NCBI RefSeq assembly: GCF_030272615.1
Contig: NC_081413.1
Location: 449,974,538 to 450,038,537, forward strand
Origin: Cryptomeria japonica
Lineage: Eukaryota > Streptophyta > Pinopsida > Cupressales > Cupressaceae
Length of the DNA stretch: 64,000 bases
Reading direction: 5' to 3'
The translations under genes and the position numbers were made by a program. This document shows positions 10,360 to 22,112 of the stretch, piece after piece. The notes under the pieces were generated by a model. That model worked only from the letters and a program-made list of their open reading frames with translations, was not told the origin of the DNA and made no database searches. Position 1 is the first letter of the stretch. Every line of letters begins with the position of its first letter.

Positions 10360-10796
10360 AGGGGATACATAATATTCATTGGTGTATAGTTCATAATAAA
10401 TTTTGCCTTTTGAGGTAGAAATCTCATCTCTCCAAGTATCTTTGAAGGGCCTCATACTAGATGAGGAATATCAAGTGAACATGTTGCAGGAACTAGAGAT
10501 TCTTGATGAAAAATGACAATGTGCCTATGACCATCTCAAGGCATATTAGCAATGACTATGCAGAAGCTATAATCACAGTCATTCAAAGGGAATTCAAAAT
10601 TGGTGATCTAGTTCTAAAATAAAATCTCCGAAATCTACAAGATCAAGAAAAGCAGGGGAAATTTGAACCTAACTTGTTGGGACCCTTTGTCATCATATCA
10701 ACCTATGGACTAGGAGCGTATCAGTTGTCAGATTCAAAAGGGGATATGCTCAATGAACCAACCAACACCATCCATTTGAATAAGTTCTACACTTGA
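10360..10796 (+). pseudogene. B1 integrase C-terminal part, after A2
   Basis: This continues the integrase interrupted at 2604. Recognisable pieces, across frameshifts, correspond to SLVYGSEA (decayed), FKIGDLVLK, KFEPN-LLGPFVI, GAYQLSDSKGD and the end HLNKFYT followed by TGA at 10794-10796. B2 ends its pol the same way (HLKKFFT). It contains several stops and is dead. Confidence 0.72.
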
Positions 10797-12349
10797 GTCA
10801 TCCAATGCACGGGTCAAGTAAAAAAGAAAAAAAAAGAAAAAAAGTATCAAAAGTCATCACTATGGTGAAAACCTAGCAAATAGGCACCTTATGACACAAA
10901 AAAAAATTAAAAAATTAGAAAAATACAAAAAAATTGAAAAACAAATAAAAAAAGTGCGATAAAAACAAGTGGTAAAAACCCGACAACAGGCGCTATTTAT
11001 GAGATAACAACTCCTCTATCGATCGGTACTTGTATCATATCTTTAATCCATCTGATCCAAAGCCCATAGCCATCACAGAACACTTATACACACAACATTA
11101 TCCTAGACATAATTAGCATAGGCACTGTCCTTGATTATCTAAACAATTATCCATATCATATCCCACCATGGCTTGGTGATCAATGTATATTCCACATCGA
11201 CAAGTGTCCATAACTGGGGGCAACATTCATCACGCTTTAACATTCAGACAACAAACAAGGATCACAACATACTAAGGAAACCATTGTCAAAACTACTCAT
11301 CGGACTAGAAAACAGGATCATTATCCAACTACAACTTCAACACACACATGATGGATGATTTATTCTGAATTGTGATTTGTTTACATTTGGCATGAATTTT
11401 TGAGTATCTATATCTTGATTTCTGAATCATTAGATCTCCTGAGCTACTCAAGGATGCACTGAGCTAGAGAATAAATGAAGGAATTTGATATTTTTCTTTG
11501 GTTTTTTGTCTATGAGGCGATCATTCATATGGTGCAAATTTGTCTCGAGACATGATTGGAAACATATCATTGAAGACATTTTCAATTTTCCACATAAAAA
11601 TGGTCAACTCTTATCTATTTTACGCAAGCAACACTCAGGTCATCTTGGTTCAATTATAGCTCGACGCTTGTGTCATTTGGCAATATTAAAAATCATGTAA
11701 GTTATACTCAGGTCATTAGAGTTTAATTATACCATGATGCTTGTATTAATTTTCAACATATCAAAAGATCAATGATGACTAAAGGAGCACAAACAAGTGA
11801 CTAACAAGAATGACAATGACAAAATTAAAGTGATCATTTAGTTGCGTACAATTGCAGTAGGTTGCATATCATCTTAAACATTAAGTTGCATATCATTTTA
11901 ATCTTGCATTAGTATCATATCATTATCATTATCATTTACATCTTATTTTCAAGATACATCTCATATCATCATCATTATCATTTACATCTCATTTTCAAGA
12001 TACATCTCACAATAATAACATTTAGATAACATCACATCTCATATCAAAGTAAACATAATACATATCACAAACACCTATTCATCATGAACCATGCATTCAC
12101 ATCATCATGTAATAGAGAACATTAAGTGATCAAGAACATCATTATTATCTAAGCATCTGAATCATCCTCATAGTATCATCATATCAAATAATGTGCATTA
12201 TAAGCCAATCATCATAAATAACACATCACATGTGGATCAGAGAAAATCAATGCCATATTTCATATATATCTCACAAAACTATCAAAATGTAAAATGCACA
12301 TCATGTCTATCTATATAATAAATGTGATCAATACAATAAGACAAGTCTC
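10797..12349 (+). other. B1 3' region between integrase and antisense ORF
   Basis: This is AT-rich non-coding DNA. It includes A-rich stretches at 10820-10960 and a G-rich AACTGGGGGCAAC at 11213-11225, which resembles an internal polypurine tract. Two open frames (11173-11358, 11485-11700) show no motif. No gene is seen. Confidence 0.5.
11900..12010. repeat. Short tandem duplication rich in CAT/ATC
   Basis: Two imperfect copies of about 55-60 bp contain ATCATTATCATTTACATCT and TTCAAGATACATCTCA. The flanks are also rich in ATCAT. It looks like simple-sequence expansion inside the B1 3' region. Confidence 0.6.
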
Positions 12350-14230
12350 TTAGGTGTGACTATCTCCTGAGGCATAAGGTCTAGCAGCAGATGTCCCAAC
12401 TCTTGGATCTCCACCAGATGGATCACGTCCTATCAGCCCCATAACACCGCTGCTCTTCATCCTCACATGACTATGTCTAGATCGAGTGGATTCCACTATA
12501 GTGTAGCTAAGTACTCTATGCTCTTGAGGGACCATATCCTTCCTCGTATAAATGCCTATAATACTCAGCCTCCTTGGTCGAGTATTATATCTCCCCCAAT
12601 GTGTCCCAGAATGGAGCACCTATGGTGGCTCTATCTAACCTATCAGCAAGGGCCTCTACTCGACCCTGACGCTCTACTACTATATCCCTCTCTACCTACA
12701 GCTACATAATATGTCATTGTTGCGCTAGCACTTGTGCTTGCGGCTGCTGAACCAAGACTTGTAGCACCCTAATCTGAACAGGTACTTGTGTTGTGGTCCT
12801 AGTTACACCTGTCCCTATCTGAGGAACTGGTGGAGGTATAATGTCAGATCTCCTCCTCTGGGCAGGTTGTCGGCCACCCTCCGTATCACCCTCCATCCCT
12901 CCCATGGATGCTAATACCAAACCTATCTCGACACCCCCACCCACACCAAGCATGAGACCACCTCTCTCACCACCCCCTCCAGCTCCACCACCCCCTCCAC
13001 CTCCATCTCCTCCCTCCTCTCTCCACCTAGGACCCCCTTGCCTTTGTGGCCGCTCCTCCTCATCATCATCAAAAGATGGCAATAGCTCTACTAGATCAGC
13101 TATACGAGCCACTGCATGTGCTATGAAGTAAGCTAATAACTCCTCTGTCATTCCAACATCGACTACCCCAACCATCTTACCCTAGATCTGCCCTGCTAGG
13201 GTCATATACTCATCCATGATTGTTGCACTATCTAGGGTAGGGCCCCACTTCGGCACATCCTATCACCGATGAGCATACAAATAGGCTCCCTGTGGCATCC
13301 CCTACTATCTATTATACTATCAATGAGCGCGACTATGTAGTAATCTCTCAATAATAAAGGGTGTGTCCAGTCAAGTACCTAGACATATATACATAGGGAA
13401 TCTCTAGCCCATCCTTGTCCCACACCTCTTAATCTATATAGGGTCTCCAAATAACTGTATCGATGTCATCTAAAGCCCTGTGCCAGTGCTCTAGCTTGCC
13501 TAACTTACGCTGGACAACTACACCTATATAACCATATGCATATGTGTGACCAACTGGCCTATCTATGTCTGCAAGTGGTATCGACACTGGTATATGCTCC
13601 CAAGCCCACACATGTAATAAAGTCACCCCAACTGATAGATTAGTGTATCCCCGATAAACTACTTGGTAGAGCTCTTTGTATAGGTGGGCCAACATACAAG
13701 ACCTCCATCCAAACCTACATCCCTACATCACCATCTTGTCCAGAACCAATCCCCATGCAATGGCCAGTCCCTTTGACCTATGGTTAGGACAAATGAAATC
13801 ACAGATGAAACCTGCTAGTACTGACGGCAGTAGATAGTAACCCAAATTCAAAAACTCCTTCCATGGGATCTCATAGCCACTAATGTAATCATCCTGGAAA
13901 ATGTAGTGGAGAGCCTCTATGCCACCCTCCTTGATCTACTCATAGGGCAGAAAATCCCCAACCAGAGGAATCCATAAAATCCGATAACAGTCCTCTGGTG
14001 TAACTGTCATCTCACTGGTCACCAAATGAAAGGTATTCATGTTGTTGTGCCACCTCTACCAATGTTGTCAATAACCCCTGGTTAATGGTATACAAGGGCA
14101 TGTCTAGTAAGGATGATAAACCACATCTCTCAATCACATCTCGATCAACCTGTGATAGGTGTAGGATAAATGTCCACGACTTCGAGAATCGCTCCCGAGA
14201 CTATAGCACACCAAGATCTGCTTGCAAATC
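12350..14230 (-). pseudogene. Antisense extra ORF of B1: plant mobile domain (PMD, MAIN-like) pseudogene
   Basis: Read against the direction of B1, the frames give in order RCGLSSLLDMP, LVERWH, MNTFHLVTSEMTVTPEDC, GIEALHYIFQDD, a GYEIPW segment, LPSVLAGFICDFICPNHRSKG, GLVLDKMV, MLAHLYKELYQ and TLLHVWAWEHIP with RPVGHTYAYGY. This is the order of the PMD family (Pfam PF10536). The C-terminal part has an acidic DDDEEE patch and a Gly/Arg-rich tail (12714-13175) in another frame. Stops interrupt the domain near 13940 and 13715, with frameshifts after 13430. PMD proteins occur in host genes and in transposons. Its place between pol and the 3' LTR, antisense, matches Tat-lineage extra ORFs. It is inactive here. 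Confidence 0.75.
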
Positions 14231-14239
14231 TATAAAAAA

Positions 14240-14950
14240 AATCAACTTAAAATGTGAATCATATCAGAACCACATCAGAAACATATCAACATCAATCAGT
14301 GAATCATATCAGTGCATCATATCGAGACCCATAACAAAATCAAGACCCATATCAAAAATCAAGACCCATAACAAAATCAAGACCCATAACGAAATCATGA
14401 TTCATATCGACTCAAGACTCATAACAAAATCAGACCCATATCAAACAACAATTGACTCATATCGAATTAGACCCATTACAAAATCAAGACCCATAATAAA
14501 AATCAAAACCCATAACAAAATCAAGAGCCATATCAAAAATTAGATCCATATCGACAACTTGACCCATAACGAAAATCAGATCCATATCGACAACTTGACC
14601 CATAATGAAAATCAAATCCATATGGACAACTTGATCCATATTGACAAAATGATCCATATGGACAACTTGACCCATATCGAAAATCAGATCCATATCAACA
14701 ACTTGACCCATTAAAAAACAGATCCATATCGATAACTTGACCCATATCGAAAATCAGATCCATATCGACTCAAGACCCATATCAAAAATTAGATTCATAT
14801 CGACAACTTGACTCATCGAAAAGAAGCTCATATCAAAACAAGACCCATATTGACCACAAACTCATATCACAATCCAACAACATATCTAAATCAGACATCA
14901 TAACAAAATAGGACTTACATTAGATCATGATCCATATCAGACAACTGACG
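14240..14950. repeat. Tandem repeat, 18-bp unit with 36-bp higher-order period
   Basis: Units alternate variants of CAGATCCATATCGACAAC and TTGACCCATAACGAAAAT; elsewhere only GACCCATAACAAAATCAA-type units occur. The period is a multiple of three, so both strands keep long open frames (14085-14543 plus, 14484-14711 minus, the latter repeating MGQVVDMDLIFD). I treat these as repeat artefacts. It lies in the B1 3' region upstream of the antisense ORF. Confidence 0.85.
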
Positions 14951-15450
14951 AACCAATTTTGACATCTACATCCGCTATCTAATCCATTTGACTCATGACG
15001 CATTTTTCAAAACACCTTTTTTTCCAACTTTTTGCCCTACGCGCTAAATTAGAGCTCCAATGCACTAAGTTGTCACTTATGCACTAATATTTTCCACGTA
15101 TGCACTATAGAACACACCTTATGCACTATTTTTCTATCGTGCACTACAACACGGCTTCAATGCGCAAGCCTGTGTACCCGACATGTTGTTTTACCATATG
15201 CATTACCTATCATACCCTTTGTGCTAAACAATGAACCCTATAACCTACCCTCCGACCGCGCTAATATTTGGAACCCGGATGCTATACCTACCTAGGGTTT
15301 TGGACGCGCTAAAGACTATTTTGTATGCGCTAAAAGACCTACCCTATGCGCTAAAACAACAAATTCTGACCCAAAAAATGAAAAACGTGACAAAAATCAA
15401 TGAAATTAATAAAAAACAACTGGGATTTTGGCCACTTACTAGTGGGCCAT
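14951..15450. repeat. Dispersed TGCACTA / TGCGCTAAA motif cluster
   Basis: ATGCACTA, GCGCTAAA and close variants recur about every 20-40 bp between about 15040 and 15350 without a strict period. There is no coding potential. It ends at the left target duplication of C1. Confidence 0.55.
15446..15450. repeat. C1 target-site duplication, left copy
   Basis: GCCAT, identical to 22108-22112. Confidence 0.92.
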
Positions 15451-16497
15451 TGTAGGTCCCGGAGACAATTGAGAGGGGGGGTGAATCAGTTGTCTAATAA
15501 ATTCAAACCAGAAACTTATTAACCAACTTAATGCTTAATACCAGTAATCAGTTAAGTATGCCGATAAATAGTGTTAATAGTAAATTGCTATACTAGTAAG
15601 AATTAATGCATGAAACATAAGCACAAAGTCATTCACAACATATGACACCAATATTTGTACGTGGAAACCCTGTAAGGGGAAAAACCACGGTGGGAAACCT
15701 TACCCACAATCAGATGATACTATTGCAGATAGTAAGTGTACAAAAGGGGTCTGCACATGCAGAAAGGCCAACAGCCTAGAGCTCACTGCTCAATCACAAA
15801 TGGGAGTCACACTGACTACAGTTGGATGGTTAAATCCAATAAGAATGTACTGCACAAAATAGCATCTTCATATGTTGGATTCAGTACCAGTGTAATGCTG
15901 ATATGCTTCTACAAAAACCTAACTTCACCTTCAAATGATGTCTTCGTGTATGCCTCTGCTTTATCTCGCATATACCTTTTCTTAAATCTTTTTTGCATTC
16001 CACACTTGATCTTACAAATAAGATCTTACATTTATACCATACCCTAAGACCAATTTTAGTAGGTCGGCTCTACAAGATATTACAATAAAAACATTTTACA
16101 AATAATACAATATCTGATGTAATAACTGATTGAACATGTCAGCTTAATGCATTTACAACAACAATAAATCATCTCCATAGCGTGCCATGCTGATCTGGAA
16201 AACCTGCCGGTGTAACCCTAGATAACATAGACCTATTTGCCGGTAAGAGCAAGTATGCAAGTAAGAATATACCAATGATTATTAATTCAAAATATAGTGT
16301 CCACATGATGTCTTCGACATTACCAAGTGTCTTCCATGTCATTCCAGGTACCGGTGAATATTATATCCTGCCAGTTAATCATATACTGGTAATTGTTGCA
16401 CAGTTTACTATTTGCCAGCGAATGTTGCTGGATCTCCAAAGTAGGTGTATTTAGTAGGTGTTGACATCAATGACAAAACCATACCAAGATACCAACA
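15451..16497 (-). repeat. C1 3' LTR
   Basis: The plus strand begins TGTAGGTCCC and ends ACCAACA. It holds GGGAAAAACCACGGTGGG (15678-15695) and a TATA-like site at 16031-16038, both also in the partner LTR. Open frames inside it (15736-16047) are duplicated in the partner and not genes. Confidence 0.92.
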
Positions 16498-16847
16498 ATC
16501 TCCCCCTTTGGCATTGATGGCAACACAAGATGGAAAAACCATCAAAGTGCCAAAACAAAAATGCCAAGTGTAAAACCAACAATCTCCTTAAAGTGACAAT
16601 CTCTCCCCCTGGAAGCAACATGAGTTATTTTATGTTATCCTGTACCAATTTTCACCATAGATATCTCTAATTGATAATGTGTTTTTCCATATATCTCTCC
16701 CCCTTTGATATCAAATGCCAAAGCTAGAAAATTTGAAGTCCATACAAAAATACCAACTACTCCCCCTGAGAAGTAGCTTCCTCATCAAATACCAAAATAA
16801 AAGATTTGTCCATTTAATTCTGTTGGTTGATGACAATCATCAACTGT
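16498..16847 (-). other. C1 3' non-coding region with repeated polypurine tracts
   Basis: The minus strand reads AAAGGGGGAGAT next to the LTR. Similar purine runs lie near 16600-16612, 16690-16705 and 16758-16768. Repetition of the tract is a Sirevirus hallmark. No gene is seen. Confidence 0.75.
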
Positions 16848-19800
16848 CTAAGTCTCTACCAGTGGAGGGATGACTCTGAGCTGATCTCTGAGATACTCAA
16901 AAGTTTCCTTAGGCAAAGGTTTTGTGAAAATATCCGCAAGCTATTCTTTTGTACTCACATAAACCAGTTTTATCTCCTTTTCTTCAACTTTTTCCCTTAG
17001 AAAATTCAGTTTGATAGAAACATGTTTTGTTTTAGAATGTAATATTGGATTCTTAGATATATCAATTGCTGTAGTGTTATCACAATATATAGTAATAGGT
17101 TCCTTGCATTTTACCTTTATGTCTTTCAACATTTGCTTAAGCTAAAGTACCTGTGTATAGTTTGTTGCTGCTGCAACATATTCTGATTCTGCTGTTGATA
17201 AAGATGTACAACTCTGTTTCTTACTTAACCAAGAAACTAATCTCTTTCCAAGAAAGAATGCTCCTCTAGTGGTGCTTTTTCTATCATCCACATCTCCTGC
17301 CCAATTTGCATCTGTGTATGCATATAGATCAAAATTTTCATCTTTAGGATACCATAATCCAAGATTTGTTGTGCCTTGTAAGTACCGGAAAATCCTTTTT
17401 ACTGCTAATTCATGATTTTCCCTAGGATTACTCAGAAATCTAGAAACTATACATACTGCATTCATAATATCAGGTCTGGTTTGTGTCAAATATAGTAAAC
17501 CTCCTATCATAGATTTGTATCTAGTTGGATTAACAGGTGTAGATTCATCCCTTTGAGATAATTTGTCATTTGTAGTCATAGGTGTGCTTACTGGTTTAGA
17601 GTTCTCCATCCCAAATTTCTTAAGTAGTTCTTTCAAGTACTTAGATTGACTCAAAAATATGCCTTTATCAGTTTGTAAAATCTGCAATCCTAAAAAGAAT
17701 TTTATTTCTCCGATCATAGACATTTCAAATTCATGCTGCATTTCAAGAGAAAATTCTTTGCATAATTCATCTTCTCCTCCAAAGATTATATCATTAACAA
17801 ATACTTCAATAATCAAGATGTCATCATTAGTTACTTTGTAATATAAATTGCTATCTGCATTTCCTTTAGTAAAACCAATCTTTAAAAGATACTTATCCAA
17901 TCTTGCATACCAAGCTCTTGGAGCTTGTTTTAATCCATATAGAGCTTTTCTTAATCTGCAAACCATATCATTGTCATCTGTCAAGGAAAATCCATTAGGT
18001 TGTTCAATATAGACTTCCTCTTCAATATCTCCATTCAAAAATGCACATTTGATATCCATTTGATAAACTTTGTAATCCTTGTGAGCTGCAAAGGCCAAGA
18101 ATAATCTAACTGCCTCGATTCTAGCTACCGGTGCAAAGGTTTCATTGTAATCAACTCCTTCTTTCTGAGAATATCCCTTACACACTAGTCTTGCTTTATT
18201 TCTGACAACCTTACCATCTTCATTGAGTTTTTTTCTAAATACCCATTTGGTTCCAATTACATTTTTATTTTTAGGCCGGGGAACTAATGTCCAAGTATTA
18301 TTTTTCTCAATTTGTCCTAATTCTTCTTCCATAGCTTTAATCCAAAATTTATCTTCACATGCCTCATTGATAGATAATGGTTCATTGATAGATAATGGTT
18401 CAATTTGAGAAATAAGACATACCTCTTCATTTGCCAATCTTCCTCTTATCATGACTTCTTTAAATTTGCTTCCAATTATCTGATCTTCAGAATGATTCAG
18501 TCTTACATACCGGGGTGTCTTAGTCTATTGTTGTTCTTCAATTACTGTGGAATCCTCTGATGATACCGGTGTAACTAGATCATCATTTTGTACTAGTGGA
18601 TTTATTGTAGGTTCATTTGTCATAATTTATGTTCCTGGTTCAGAGTCTATATACCTTGAAGTTCCTCTGAATTGTTCATCAATCTTTACATTTGTACTTT
18701 CAACAATTTTCTGTAATCTTTTATTAAAACATCTATATGCTTTACTCTTAGATGAATAACCAAGAAATATTCCTTCATCACTTCTAGGATCAAACTTTCC
18801 AATATACTCATCTATTCTAATATAACATTTACTTCCAAATTTTTTGAAATACTTAAGAGTAGGAGTATTACCAAACCATAGTTCATGAGGGGTCTTACCG
18901 ATTTCACCTTTGATGTGAACTTTTTTGAATGTATAGACAACAGTGCTTACTGCCTCTCTCCAGTACACATGTGGTAGATTTGCTTCTGATAACATACTTC
19001 TTGCTGCATCCAAAATAGTTCTATTTTTTCTTTCAACAACTCCATTCTGTTGTGGTGTCTGAGGTGCTGATAACTGTCTTTTGATTCCATTTACTTCACA
19101 TAATGTATTAAAATCTTTAGATGTGAATTATCCTCCTTGATTTGATCTTAAACATTTAATTTTCTTACCGGTTTCATTTTCAACCATTGCTTTGAATAGC
19201 TTGAACTTCCCAAGTGCTTCTGGTTTTTCTGTAAGAAAAGTAACCCAACACATTCTAGAATAATCATCAATAATTAGCATGAAATATTTATCACCTTGTA
19301 AGCTTTTAGTTCTAGCTGGACCACATAAATCAGTGTGAATTAAATCAAGGGCATTATTGGATTTTTCTAGAATACTTTTGAAACTAGCTCTAACTTGTTT
19401 TCCAAATTGACATTCCTTGCAAATTGTATTCTGAGGTTTCACAATTTTAGGTAGATCTCTAACTGCCTTAGAAGTACTGATTTTTACCATGCAATCAAAA
19501 TTTACATGACATAGTCTTTTATGCCATAGCCAACTTTCATCTATATGTGCAATTAAGCATGCCTTTTCACTATTATTCAAATGAAAGATATTACCTCTAG
19601 TCTGATTACCGGTTGCAATTTCCAAACCAGTTCTATTCATGATTTTGCATTTTCCATTTTTAAATTGTAATTGAATACCTTTCTCAACTAATTGACCAAC
19701 ACTTAAAAGATTATGTTTTAATCCTTCAACATAGTAGACATTTTCAATGTTATGTTTACCATCAAGAGATATTGAACCCTTACCTTTGATTGAATAGGCT

Positions 19801-21020
19801 TTGTCATCTTCGAATCTTACTAAACCTCCATTGTATTCTTGAAAGTTCAAGAATTTACCTTTGTCTCCAGTCATGTGATGTGAGCATCCTAAGTCAATAA
19901 TCCATTCATCCTTTGATTCAACTTTAGCTGCTAGGGCTTGTTCTACTAGTTGAGCAATAGGTACCGATTGATCTTCTGTTATAGCAACAAAGACCCATCC
20001 ATTGTCTGTTGGATCCTCATCAGAATCATCAGTCACACCTTCACCAGCAATGTAACAAGATTTATCTTTGTTTTTCTTAAATTTGTATTTCTGATATTTA
20101 GGATAAGGTTTGTATGTTCTTCTAGCTTCTTCTCTTAATCTAGCATGTCTATCAAGGCATCTTGAAGCCATATGACCAATCTTATTGCAGTTAAAACATT
20201 TAAAGGGTGCTTTACCTTCATACTTACTTCCAATTGGGCCTTTTGGCATTTTTCTTGCAAATAGTGCTTCAAGTTCTTCAAGCTCTTCATTCTCCTTCCG
20301 GGTTTCTTCAAGTTCTCTTGCATAAAAGGCTCTCCAGTCTGATTTGTCAAAGGATGGAGCATATGATGTTGATGCTTTGAAGGCCAAATCAGTTTTTATA
20401 GTAGTAACAAGACCAAATTCCTCAATTTCAAAAGTTGAAAGTTTTCCAATCAATGTGTCCCTAGTTACTGATGTATTAGGCATTGTTCTCAACTCATTTA
20501 TAGCAGTAACCTTCATTTTATATGCCGGTGGCAAACCTCTTAAGATTTTTGAAACAATCTCATCTTCACTCAAGGTTCCTCCACAACATTTGATACCCAA
20601 GACAATTTCATTTACTCTTTCCATAAAAGCATAAATCCTTTCATCTTCTTCCATTTTCAGATGTTCATACCTGACTCAGAAGCTTTCAAGGTTTGCAATT
20701 TTGACTGTGGAATCCCCTTCATTCAATGTTTCCAAATGATCCCAAATAGCTTTTGCAGTGGACCTATCTGATAATCCCATGATTTGTTGATCTGATAATG
20801 TGCTCAAGAGTGCTTCTCTTGCTTTGCAATCATTTTCTTCATCTTTAGCTAAAGTAGTGGGAGTAGTCTGACTAGCTACAGCAGCAGTATAACCATTCTT
20901 AGTAACTTCCTAGATGTCTTTACCAATGCAATTTAGATGTGTCTCCATTCTGATTTTCCATATCCCATAGTTGGTTCCATCAAGTTTAGGACTATCCTGT
21001 CTGAAATAATTAGTAGACAT
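16848..21020 (-). pseudogene. C1 gag-pol polyprotein (copia), seven in-frame stops
   Basis: One frame of about 1390 codons starts at MSTNYFRQDS and ends at a TAG after LRVIPPLVET. It has a gag with zinc knuckle CFNCNKIGHMASRC (about residue 275); protease WIIDLGCSHHMTGD, where the usual DSG is DLG (about 376); integrase HKRLCHVN with CKECQFGK, then HTDLCGP; reverse transcriptase with GTKWVF and [12 protein letters not shown] (about 987); and RNase H with DANWAGD and STAESEY. The polymerase box is FVND instead of the usual YVDD (about 1068), and the second integrase Asp is Asn (RSNQGG). Seven internal stops but no frameshift were found. At conserved sites the stops fit TGG, CGA or CAG codons changed by C-to-T type transitions. 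It is inactive. Confidence 0.9.
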
Positions 21021-21063
21021 TGGATCTCCTCAAGTTGTTAAACCTCTACAAAAAGAGGACTAG

Positions 21064-21075
21064 GCTCTGATACCA
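21064..21075 (-). other. C1 primer-binding site
   Basis: The minus strand reads TGGTATCAGAGC, an exact copia match to the initiator Met tRNA 3' end, two bases inside the 5' LTR. Confidence 0.93.
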
Positions 21076-21077
21076 AT

Positions 21078-22107
21078 TGTAGGTCCCAGAGACAATTGAG
21101 AGGGGGGGGTGAATCAGTTGTCTAATAAATTCAAACCAAAAACTTATTAACCAACTTAATGCTTAATACCGGTAAATCAGTTAAGTATGTCGGTAAATAG
21201 TGTTAACAGTAAATTCCTATACTGGTAAGAATTAATGCATGAAACATAAGCACAAAGTCATTCACAACATATGACACCAATATTTGTATGTGGAAACCCT
21301 GTAAGGTGAAAAACCACGGTGGGAAACCTTACCCACAATCAGATGATACTACTGCAGATAGTAAGTGTACAAAAGGGGTCTACATATGCAGAAAGGCCAA
21401 TAGCCTAGAGCTCACTGCTCAATCACAAATGGGAGTCACACTGACTACAGTTGGATGGTTAAATCCAATAAGAATGTACTGCACAAAATAGCATCTTCAT
21501 ATGCTGGATTCAGTACTGGTGTAATGCTGATATGCTTCTACAAAAACCTAACTTCACCTTCAAATGATGTCTTTGTGTATGCCTCTTATTTATCTCGCAT
21601 ATACCTTTTCTTAAATCTTTTTTGCATTCCACACTTGATCTTACAAATAAGATCTTACATTTATACCATACCCTAAGACCAATTTTAGTAGGTCGGCTCT
21701 ACAAGATATTACAATAAAAACATTTTACAAATAATACAATATCCAATGCAATAACCGATTGTACATGTCGACTTAATGCATTTACAACAATAATAAATCA
21801 TCTCCATAGCATACCATGCTGATGTGGAAAACCTGCCAGTGTAACCCTAGATAACCTGGAACTATTTGCCAATAAGAGAAAGCATGCAAGTAAGAATATA
21901 CCAATGATTATTACTTCAAAATATAGTATCCACATGATGTCTTCCATGTCATTCCAGGTACCGGTGAATATTATATCCTGTCGGTTAATCATATACCGGT
22001 AACTATTGCATAGTTTACTGTTTGCTGGTGAATGTTGTTGGATCTCCAAAGTAGGTGTATTTAGTAGGTGTTGACATCAATGACAAAACCATACCAAAAT
22101 ACCACCA
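21078..22107 (-). repeat. C1 5' LTR
   Basis: The plus strand begins TGTAGGTCCC and ends ACCACCA, where the partner has ACCAACA, so one terminal base has changed. It lacks about 17 bp present in the 3' LTR near 16315. Confidence 0.92.
21660..21667 (-). promoter_or_regulatory. TATA box candidate of C1
   Basis: The minus strand reads GGTATAAATGTAAGATC around this site. A second GTAAGATC follows about 10 bp downstream. The arrangement is shared with the C2 and C3 LTRs. Transcription would run toward the primer site. Confidence 0.5.
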
Positions 22108-22112
22108 GCCAT
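22108..22112. repeat. C1 target-site duplication, right copy
   Basis: GCCAT, identical to 15446-15450. Confidence 0.92.

Larger units (their letters stand above)
15451..22107 (-). mobile_element. C1: full-length Ty1/copia retrotransposon
   Basis: This 6657-bp element on the minus strand has LTRs of 1030 bp (5', 21078-22107) and 1047 bp (3', 15451-16497), an exact GCCAT duplication, a Met-tRNA primer site, several polypurine tracts and one gag-pol frame. The LTRs differ by about 5% over the first 190 bases by eye, mostly transitions, plus a small insertion present only in the 3' LTR. It lies in the B1 3' region. Multiple polypurine tracts suggest a Sirevirus-like copia. It cannot encode its own enzymes now. 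Confidence 0.93.

Noticed and set aside
11213-11225. G-rich AACTGGGGGCAAC as the B1 polypurine tract and LTR start
   Set aside because: The next bases do not begin with TG, and a better tract followed by TGTAGACG is at 22572-22588.
12841-13131. Pro-rich plus-strand frame
   Set aside because: It is the antisense of the Gly/Arg-rich tail of the PMD pseudogene.
14085-14711. Open frames with repeating peptides on both strands
   Set aside because: They follow from an 18-bp repeat period, with no start context or domain.
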